Source: Nemertoderma westbladi (Eukaryota; Xenacoelomorpha; Nemertodermatida; Nemertodermatidae). Taken from it: a stretch of 31,817 nucleotides of DNA. The notes under the pieces are model-generated. The model saw nothing but the letters and a program-made list of their open reading frames with translations. It searched no databases and was not told where the DNA came from. The position numbers and the translations under genes were made by a program. Where the stretch lies: assembly GCA_032718475.1 (NCBI GenBank), contig JAUCBJ010003749.1, forward strand, positions 1 through 31,817. Direction: 5' to 3'. Below are positions 25,800-31,817 of the stretch, in pieces (the stretch's first letter is position 1; each line of letters opens with the position of its first letter).

Positions 25800-26440
25800 A
25801 ACTTTTCGCTTGTTAAATCAGTATTAAAGCGATGGTTAATTTCTCTTCATAAATTATGTTCTAGAACTGTGGGTAAGATTGGTTCAATGTTTGTACTTTG
25901 GGCATCGATGAGCTTGAAGCGGTTTGAAGAGATCAAAGCTGCTCTACGGTTCGATGATCCTAGAAGAGATACTTCTAAAGATCGTTTAGCTGCTTTTAGA
26001 ACTGTTATGGATGAATTCAATAAAAAGGCCCTTGAAGTATACACTCCATCATCCGAACTTACCATTTATGAAATGTTAATTAAGTTAATTGTATGTTAAA
26101 TGTTAAATATTAAATGTAAGTTAATTTCATGGTCGTGTAGGTTTCAAACAGTATATTCCTACCAAGGCTGGGAAGTTTGGTATAAAGTTATATTGGGTTG
26201 CTGAGGCAGACACGTCATTGCCACTCCGATTTATAGTTTACTCAGGAGCACAGACGGTATCAGATGAAGATACGGAATATTATGGAAGTCACGTCAACGG
26301 ACTCGTCGTGAATCTTTCAAAGCCATACTTGGATAATGGGCGAAATTAACTGCAGACAATTATTTTGTTAGCATAGAGTTAGATGATCTTCTTCTGAAGA
26401 GAAGACTACTATTGTTAGAGCTATACCGTACGGTGGTGAG
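25800..26440 (+). pseudogene. piggyBac-like transposase, broken
   Basis: Motifs in order: MSLKRFEEIKAALRFDDP (about 25909), DRLAAFRTVMDEFNKKAL, YTPSSELTIYEMLI, then a ~50-bp AT-rich expansion of GTTAA-type units with a stop (about 26074-26125), then HGRVGFKQYIPTKAGKFGIK with LYWVAEAD (candidate first catalytic Asp), LRFIVYSGAQ, KPYLDNGRN, and after a one-base frameshift near 26347 LTADNYFVSIELDDLL (candidate second Asp). This is the order found in piggyBac/PGBD transposases, which cut and paste at TTAA. The N-terminus and the third-Asp region are missing, the latter where the A-rich array begins. No TTAA-bounded terminal repeats were identified. Confidence 0.8.
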
Positions 26441-26497
26441 TTGCGGCCAATTATTGCATTTTTTTTTAAACGTTTAAAAAAAGTTATTTAAGTTTGT

Positions 26498-26740
26498 AAA
26501 AAAAATTAATGTTTAAATTAATGTTTTGCTAAAAAAAATTAATGTTTTGCTAAAAAAAAGTTAATGTTTTGTTAAAAAAAATTAATGTTTTGCTAAAAAA
26601 AAATTAATGTTTTGCTAAAAAAAATTAATGTTTGGCTAAAAAAAATTAATGTTTTGCTAAAAAAAATTAATGTTTTGCTAAAAAAAAACTAATGTTTTAA
26701 AAAAAATTAATGTTTTGCTAAAAAAAAATTAATGTTTTAT
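26498..26740 (+). repeat. A-rich tandem array, left (about 12 units of ~20 bp)
   Basis: Units of the form AAAAAAAATTAATGTTTTGC with a following T. Twelve TAATGTTT boxes can be counted. Its inverted counterpart is at 29927-30010. Confidence 0.92.
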
Positions 26741-27108
26741 AAAGTATAATTTGAATTTCCCGCTTTCTTCTGGCTTGTTGAAGTGAAGACAGAAGGCCTA
26801 TCGAAAGATTTTCACTTTCAGTCTCCCCTTCAGTCTGTGTTGTATTATAATATTAGCTGTAGGTAGATACCGGTACGGTTGGTATGTGTAGGGAAGGGAA
26901 GAAAGGCCTATTATCATATTGGCCTATACAAACCTGACACCAACTGCAAGAGTAAGAGTCTTTCACTGATGCTAACTGTACTGTGGATGAGGGTGTGTTT
27001 AGTGTAACGCAGTAAAGTAAAGTAGTGCACTACATACATGCTGTACAGTATATGTACTTTAATATATACATATATACTGTATAATCAATAGCAATAGAGC
27101 CTACACGT
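26741..27108. other. Leader before the HECT-like frame
   Basis: No clear coding segment. It includes GCCTATCG/GGCCTAT motifs, GATACCGGTACGG, and TATATACATATATACTGTATA near 27061-27081. It could hold the promoter or an intron of the HECT-like gene. Confidence 0.35.
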
Positions 27109-27486
27109 ATGTTATTGTATGAATCTGGAGAAAAGACAAGACAGCGTGAAAAGGAAATAGAAATAACTTTCAAATTTCATAATTTCATGAAGAATGCTAG
27201 CAAAGGATTACTATCAATGGAGATCATTACTAATGATGATACAGTTAGAAAGTTCTTATCACTTGGTGACATTATTCAGTTTGGAAGTGGCTCCCGCTAT
27301 CCAAACTTTGAAGGAGAACTTAGATTTTTCCAAACTGAGGACAAGCAAAGACGACTTGTTGGAGATACTTGCGGAAAAGTAATACGATTTCCTATAAATG
27401 ATCGTTACTTGTTGGGTTCAAGCGATCAATTTTCGAGGCGTCTGCTGACTGATATGTTTGATGATCTGGGTTTTGGACTTCAGTAG
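27109..27486 (+). CDS. HECT-type ubiquitin ligase C-lobe-like protein (partial)
   Basis: A 125-residue frame. After a charged start (GEKTRQREKEIEI) it reads VRKFLSLGDIIQFGSGSRYP, then FEGELRFFQ, RLVGDTCGKVIRFPINDRYL, and ends RLLTDMFDDLGFGLQ. This follows the C-lobe of HECT E3 ligases: a FxTGS-like segment, a short hydrophobic strand, the TC box with the catalytic Cys (C88) before a LP-like turn, Y..(S)...F, and a final GFG. The N-lobe that binds the E2 enzyme is absent, so the protein is either a fragment of a multi-exon gene or a stand-alone C-lobe. G2/M-phase-specific E3 ligase-like proteins with this style of C-lobe are frequent in animal genomes. The amber stop at 27484-27486 is followed in the same frame by the 14-residue repeat array. 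Confidence 0.62.
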   Translation: MLLYESGEKTRQREKEIEITFKFHNFMKNASKGLLSMEIITNDDTVRKFLSLGDIIQFGSGSRYPNFEGELRFFQTEDKQRRLVGDTCGKVIRFPINDRYLLGSSDQFSRRLLTDMFDDLGFGLQ

Positions 27487-28545
27487 ATTTTTGAGACGGG
27501 TTACGGGACTTCTGCGGGTTTCCCGTCGATTATTGTGATGGGTTATGGGACTTCTGGGGGTTTCCCGTCGATTATTGAGACGGGTTATGGGACTTCTGCG
27601 GGTTTCCCGTCGATTATTGAGATGGGTTATGGGACTTCTGCGGGTTTCCCGTCGATTATTGAGACGGGTTATGGGACTTCTGCGGGTTTCCCGTCGATTA
27701 TTGAGATGGGTTATGGGACTTCTGCGGGTTTCCCGTCGATTATTGAGACGGGTTACGGGACTTCTGCGGATTTCCCGTCGATTATTGAGACGGGTTATGG
27801 GACTTCTGCGGGTTTCCCGTCGATTATTGAGACGGGTTATGGGACTTCTGCGGGTTTCCCGTCGATTATTGAGATGGGTTATGGGACTTCTGCGGGTTTC
27901 CCGTCGATTATTGAGACGGGTTATGGGACTTCTGCGGGTTTCCCGTCGATTATTGAGATGGGTTATGGGACTTATGCGGGTTTCCCGTCGATTATTGAGA
28001 CGGGTTATGGGACTTCTGCGGGTTTCCCGTCGATTATTGAGATGGGTTATGGGACTTCTGCGGGTTTCCCGTCGATTATTGAGACGGGTTATGGGACTTC
28101 TGCGGGTTTCCCGTTGATTATTGAGATGGGTTATGGGACTTCTGCGGGTTTCCTGTCGATTATTGAGACGGGTTATGGGACTTCTGCGGGTTTCCCGTCG
28201 ATTATTGAGATGGGTTATGGGACTTCTGCGGGTTTCCCGTCGATTATTGAGACGGGTTATGGGACTTCTGCGGGTTTCCCGTCGATCATTGAGATGGGTT
28301 ATGGGACTTCTGCGGGTTTCCCGTCGATTATTGAGACGGGTTATGGGACTTCTGCGGGTTTCCCGTCGATTATTGAGACGGGTTATGGGACTTCTGCGGG
28401 TTTCCCGTCGATTATTGAGACGGGTTATGGGACTTCTGCGGGTTTCCCGTCGATTATTGAGACGGGTTATGGGACTTCTGCGGGTTTACTGTCTGTGTGT
28501 TTATTATTAATAATTGGTTTAATCAATCATTTAAAATGTTTTTAA
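27487..28545 (+). other. Open 14-residue repeat frame following the HECT-like stop
   Basis: In the same frame as the HECT-like protein and separated from it by one TAG, the array encodes E(T/M)GYGTSAGFPSII over and over, then a short hydrophobic tail (LLSVCLLLIIG) and a stop at about 28543. Translation would need readthrough, a stop change in another allele, or a start at the Met at 27535. It may be non-coding. Confidence 0.3.
27493..28488 (+). repeat. 42-bp tandem array, 23 full units plus one partial
   Basis: Unit GAGA(C/T)GGGTTATGGGACTT then CTGCGGGTTTCCCGTCGATT then ATT. Units start at 27493 and every 42 bp without a single indel to 28459. The C/T variant gives units of two types (ACGGG and ATGGG), which alternate over much of the array and become all-C at the right end. 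Because 42 is divisible by three, each plus frame stays the same through the array; two of the three plus frames have no stop. Confidence 0.97.
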
Positions 28546-28685
28546 TAATTATAAATCATATGTTCAGTAATTGTTACCTATACTTATTTATTGACAACTA
28601 TATACAAGTTGGGGAACAAAAAATGCACTTCAAATACAATTGAAATAAATACATACAGTAGTAATGCAAATGTGTTTGTATCTTA

Positions 28686-28978
28686 CTAAATATATGAATC
28701 AATTTCATTCATAATAATATTAATTAAGTACAGCGCCGTCGCTTTACAATCCCCAAGATTTACACATTCTGATGGTTGTTTAAATGATAATTCATTATTT
28801 AATAAATACTGACAAAGGTTTTTCACTGATTCTATACAGTTTGGCACATCATACGCAAAACATTTCACCTGCTCAATTGAAGAAGCACCTACTGTATACA
28901 GTCTACAGTATACTTGGCTTTCCGATATAATCCCACTCTTCCTCAAACGGTGTGCGTTCCATACCAGGAGCCCATTTT
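28686..28978 (-). pseudogene. Frameshifted C-terminal end of the integrase-type transposase
   Basis: Directly after the stop at 28979 the minus strand reads KMGSWYGTHTV in frame, which resembles the W..H(R)I segment after the catalytic domain in this integrase family. It then continues in another frame from 28946 (SESQVYCRLYTVGASS to IIMNEIDSYI, 86 codons). A stop change plus a frameshift near 28925-28981 would explain both. Confidence 0.5.
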
Positions 28979-29800
28979 CTAGAGCAAATCAAGGTAAATA
29001 TAGCGTATTATCTCTATATGTAGGACGTTAGATGTATCAATTAATCCCTCGTAATCTAGCACCATGAAATGGTCCATCCAAAGTTGCAATCCGAGTTGGG
29101 GAAATTTCGACCACCAGGCCTCGATTCTTTGGTTTCGGGAACTTTTCTCATATAAGAAAACTTTCCCGGGCAAAGCACAATTGTCACGGTGTGGAAAGCG
29201 TAGAAAACGTTGAATGGTTTCCACATTCACGTTTTCGGTTCCTCGATCTGAACGTATCAAATTTCGCACGCCCCCCATTGCGCAGACAACTTCCAAAAAA
29301 TATTGACCTATGATAAAGGGATCATTATTAGTGGATGCACTCTTCAGCCAGATTAATTTGCGGCTATAACCGTCGATGCAGCCATGGATGGCTAAGCCAA
29401 ACGGCTTTAGCTTATCCCATCCGTCCATATGGAATATAAAGTTTGGCCCCTTTGCTATGTAGGTTCGTCTCACAAGTTTATTCCCCAGGCGTTGTTTTAC
29501 TAGGTCGGGATTTAAGACTTTCTGAATGAAGGCCACAATTTCCTCACGGACAAAGAGGCCATACTTGAACAGCAGTATTTTCTTCATATGTCTATAGCCA
29601 GAAGAAGGCTCCGCAAGAATTGCACTAACTATTTCGGGTAACCGTTCGATTTGAAACCTCTTATGCAATTCCATATCGCCCAATCGTCGACGAATTGTTC
29701 GTATAGAAATATCCTCAAAGTGCTCTTCACGCAGTAAGCAAGAGATTTCCTTGTATGTAAATCCCTTCTTAAAGTATGCTAGCAACACGCGGTTGTCCAT
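28979..29800 (-). CDS. rve/DDE integrase-type transposase
   Basis: A 273-residue frame. The N-terminus has a helix-turn-helix-like region (YKEISCLLREEHF to ISIRTIRRRLGDM, about 16-43) that would bind DNA. The core follows: FIFHMDGWDKLKPFG with D126, CIDGYSRKLIWL (143-152), NNDP and GQYFLEVV, NLIRSDRGTENV with D185, and RNQRIEAWWSKF with E227, giving a D-D-E triad with 41 residues between the last two. This is the retroviral-integrase fold pattern of a family often annotated as integrase core-domain protein in fish and cnidarians. The expected role is strand transfer of the element's own ends. The frame stops at 28979, and family members continue further, so the C-terminus is cut by a stop and frameshift. 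Which named superfamily it belongs to (for example Ginger or IS3EU) cannot be settled here. Confidence 0.82.
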   Translation of the reverse strand: MDNRVLLAYFKKGFTYKEISCLLREEHFEDISIRTIRRRLGDMELHKRFQIERLPEIVSAILAEPSSGYRHMKKILLFKYGLFVREEIVAFIQKVLNPDLVKQRLGNKLVRRTYIAKGPNFIFHMDGWDKLKPFGLAIHGCIDGYSRKLIWLKSASTNNDPFIIGQYFLEVVCAMGGVRNLIRSDRGTENVNVETIQRFLRFPHRDNCALPGKVFLYEKSSRNQRIEAWWSKFPQLGLQLWMDHFMVLDYEGLIDTSNVLHIEIIRYIYLDLL

Positions 29801-29926
29801 GTCCGTACGAAATAATTAAACGGATAGCTTACCGGTATCGCGTACAATAAGACTACAGTCTAATCGTATTGCACACAATTAACAGCCAAGAATGAAGTAC
29901 CTAAGCCTATGTAGGCCTACTTAGCA
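29801..29926 (-). other. Upstream region of the integrase
   Basis: Short leader with GTAGGCCTAC at 29911-29920 and TACCGGTA, between the start codon and the right A-rich array. No distinct promoter element is recognised. Confidence 0.3.
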
Positions 29927-30010
29927 AAACATTGATTTTTTTTTATCAAAACATTAATTTTTTTTATCAAAACATTAATTTTTTTTTATCAAAACATTAT
30001 TTTTTTTTAA
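29927..30010 (-). repeat. A-rich tandem array, right (about 4 units), inverted
   Basis: Read on the minus strand: AAAAAAAATTAATGTTTTGA with a following T, four times, the innermost ending TGTTTTGCT exactly as on the left. It is the inverted partner of 26498-26740. Confidence 0.9.
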
Positions 30011-31817
30011 ACCTACAACCCCAATGGACTTAGGAAGCACATACCTGTTACAACAACCTGGATAGTCGATGAAGCAGCTAGCCAACGAGAATGGGGTGAA
30101 TTATTCATACCCTGGAAGAGAGAAATTGACATTGAGAAATTGAGAAGCAATGATAATTTACAGTGAGTGAATGAACTAATTAACCAAATTAACTTAGCTG
30201 AGGCATACGCAACTCTCGCTAATGTCATTACGGGGGCTGCACCACTATCTAAACCGCCGTATCGAAAAACAAAACCATGGTTCGACTCACACAGCAAACT
30301 ATTCTAGAACTAAACACAGCTGCAAAAAGCAACATATCAATACGAGATCAATTATATAAGATGAAACGCAATTATAAAAGACTGCTTAAGAATAAACAAC
30401 TAAAATGCAAACACAATGGGATATCTGGGGGACGGGACAATTTCCTCCCAGTAATTTTGGCCTTACGCACAGCATTATTCAATGCTTGTCTCTTCAGTGG
30501 TACTGTGGTGAAGCGTTGGAAGTCAAGTATTATGAAAGTACTATATAAGGGGAAACGTAAGCGATCTGATCCGGATTGTTACAGAGGAAAATCGCTATTA
30601 TGTACGCATACCTGATATTCATGGGTCTAGAGTCATGTCTAAGAAAACTACTTTCAGTCAGAATCCAACCAAGGAACAGTTCGGTTTCATGCAGGGGAAG
30701 TCAACGACAGCTCCTCTGGCCCAATTTATCAATCGAATATACCTGAACCTAAGTACCCCAAGAAAACCACTATATTGCGCATATTTATTTTCGTAAAGCC
30801 TTTGACTCTGTACTGAGATCGAAATTGTCATCAAAATTAGTGAATTTGTTCAAAATACGAGGAAAGATGCTGAAAATCATTATAGCTATTTTAAAAACAA
30901 ATTACATTCTAATAAATGATGGCCAAAGAATCTCTAGAATTATTGAGCAGTCGAGAGGGTTGCTCCAAGGAGACACACTGAGCCCCTTCTTGTTTATTTT
31001 GTATATCTGCGATTTAGTGGATTACATCAAAAGGTTTTCTCGCTATATTGGAGAAATTATTATTTTGCTGTTTCCTGACGACGTGCTATTCTACAGTGAC
31101 TCTAGAGACGTTATTCAAGCAGGGTTGGATGCTATGGCAGCCTGGGCCCTGGAAAATGGCCTGGATGTAAACCTTGAAAAAACGGCTATTATGAAATTCC
31201 ACTATGGAGGACGTCTCTGTATAGATGACAAGTTTGTCTACAATGGCTAGTAAGTAGCTATAAATAACTCTTATAAATATTTAGGTGTCACGTTCCAAAC
31301 ATCACTCACCTTTACAAAGCATACAACTGAAACCACTTGAAAAGCACTAAAGGCTGCTAATTTTTTCATAAAGCCACAGAGAACTGCAATGCCATTGAGA
31401 ACCGCAATGGCATTATTTTGTCTAAAGGTACAGCCAATTATAACATACGGACTGCGAGAGACCTGGCCCCACCTGTCCGCAAATAACCTTCACTCATTAG
31501 ATAAAATCAAATCAAGCTTCCTAAAGAAGGTCATTGGAGTTCACAAATGCACTCAAAACAGACTGATTCTAGCTATTTGCGAAGAGAAGACCTAATTCGA
31601 GACATTGCCAGACAACTCAACCTCACTGCCACGCCGTTATTTCAGAAATACAGTGAAGTAGTACATTCTAAAGAACGCGAAATACCAGCAGCTTTTTGGA
31701 ACTCTATTGCATTTACGGACAGGAAATGGAGTGAACCAATCCAGCGAAACAGACACATCTTCACTAGGTTCTCAGTGCATGGCTACCATCATAAGATTTG
31801 TACAGATCTAGGACACC
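30011..31817 (+). pseudogene. Decayed LINE (jockey/RTE-like), open at the window edge
   Basis: Protein-like segments in several frames: PYRKTKPWFDSHS (about 30257-30295), then RT fingers (LPVILALRTALFNACLFSG, WKSSIMKVLYKGK, DPDCYRGKSLL at 30430-30600), KEQFGFMQGKSTTAPLAQFI (about 30670), FRKAFDSV in the +1 frame (about 30790), RGLLQGDTLSPFLFIL (30955-31000), and the palm as FPDDV (about 31072-31086) instead of Y/FADD. The C-terminal part NNLHSLDKIKSSFLKKVIGV and later RFSVHGYHHKIC is of a type I associate with arthropod LINEs. Many frameshifts and stops occur. The Ala to Pro change in the catalytic box would be damaging. The element continues beyond the window. Confidence 0.75.

Larger units (their letters stand above)
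26498..30010. mobile_element. Candidate DNA transposon with inverted tandem-array ends, integrase and HECT-like gene
   Basis: A 3.5-kb unit with arrays of the same ~20-bp repeat at both ends in inverted orientation (12 units left, 4 right). Inside are a HECT C-lobe-like frame on plus, a 42-bp tandem array, and an rve-type integrase on minus, convergent. It appears to interrupt a piggyBac relic on the left; a LINE lies on the right. No target-site duplication could be fixed, because both edges are A/T runs. The delimitation is an inference from the inverted arrays. Related integrase genes are familiar from fish and cnidarian genomes, but I do not know a description of this exact combination. 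Confidence 0.5.

Noticed and set aside
25859-25866. TTCTAGAA in the piggyBac region as a P-element subterminal site
   Set aside because: A single occurrence outside the P-like element, within coding remnant; consistent with chance.
27493-28488. CRISPR-like array
   Set aside because: Repeats are contiguous without unique spacers, and the context is eukaryotic.
27545-28510. Second open frame (RVMGLLRVSRRLL repeats) across the 42-bp array
   Set aside because: It is the +1 shadow of the array; openness follows from unit length divisible by three.
1-31817. tRNA or rRNA genes
   Set aside because: No B-box-like GGTTCGA(A/N)TCC with a matching acceptor stem and no rRNA-like conserved block was seen on either strand.

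Overview
The window looks like a piece of an invertebrate animal nuclear genome. It is AT-rich, has no operons or bacterial-type genes, carries spliced exons with GT donors, and is filled mostly with animal transposable elements. I cannot name the species. The C-terminal part of the LINE at the right edge resembles retrotransposons that I associate with arthropods, which is only a weak hint.

Layout, left to right. 1-1000: 3' part of an RTE-like LINE (copy A, minus). 1901-5920: two head-to-tail non-autonomous elements of Helentron/HINE type, each ending in a strong hairpin closed by CTAG and carrying an internal array of ~147-bp units. 6565-6716 (minus): a host exon, the first coding exon of a membrane-anchored globin X-like gene (MGC start, strong Kozak context, phase-2 donor at the classical globin B12.2 position). 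9464 (or somewhat earlier)-15658: a long RTE-like LINE (copy B, plus) with APE endonuclease and reverse transcriptase, interrupted at 10827-13393 by a CR1/L2-like LINE on the minus strand. 16447-21811: a complete P-element-like DNA transposon with an intact 874-residue THAP-domain transposase, long inverted ends and an 8-bp target-site duplication, itself hit by RTE copy C. 21911-22040 (plus): a second globin-like exon (CD to E region with distal His), opposite in strand to the first. 23154-24645: RTE copy D between 51-bp direct repeats. 24978-25385: CR1-like 3' fragment. 25800-26440: broken piggyBac-like transposase.

26498-30010: an unusual unit bounded by inverted arrays of a ~20-bp A-rich repeat. 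It holds a HECT C-lobe-like reading frame (plus), a 23-copy 42-bp tandem array in the same frame directly after its stop codon, and a convergent rve/DDE integrase-type transposase (minus) broken near its C-terminus. This is my best candidate for a less-described system: a DNA transposon pairing an integrase with a ubiquitin-ligase-like protein. 30011-31817: a decayed LINE (plus).

Host content is thus two globin-type exons embedded in layered transposons. The order of some insertions can be read: CR1-like into RTE copy B, RTE copy C into the P-like element, and a 55-bp RTE tail into sequence at the 5' side of copy B. All family assignments come from motifs read by eye; no database search was possible.
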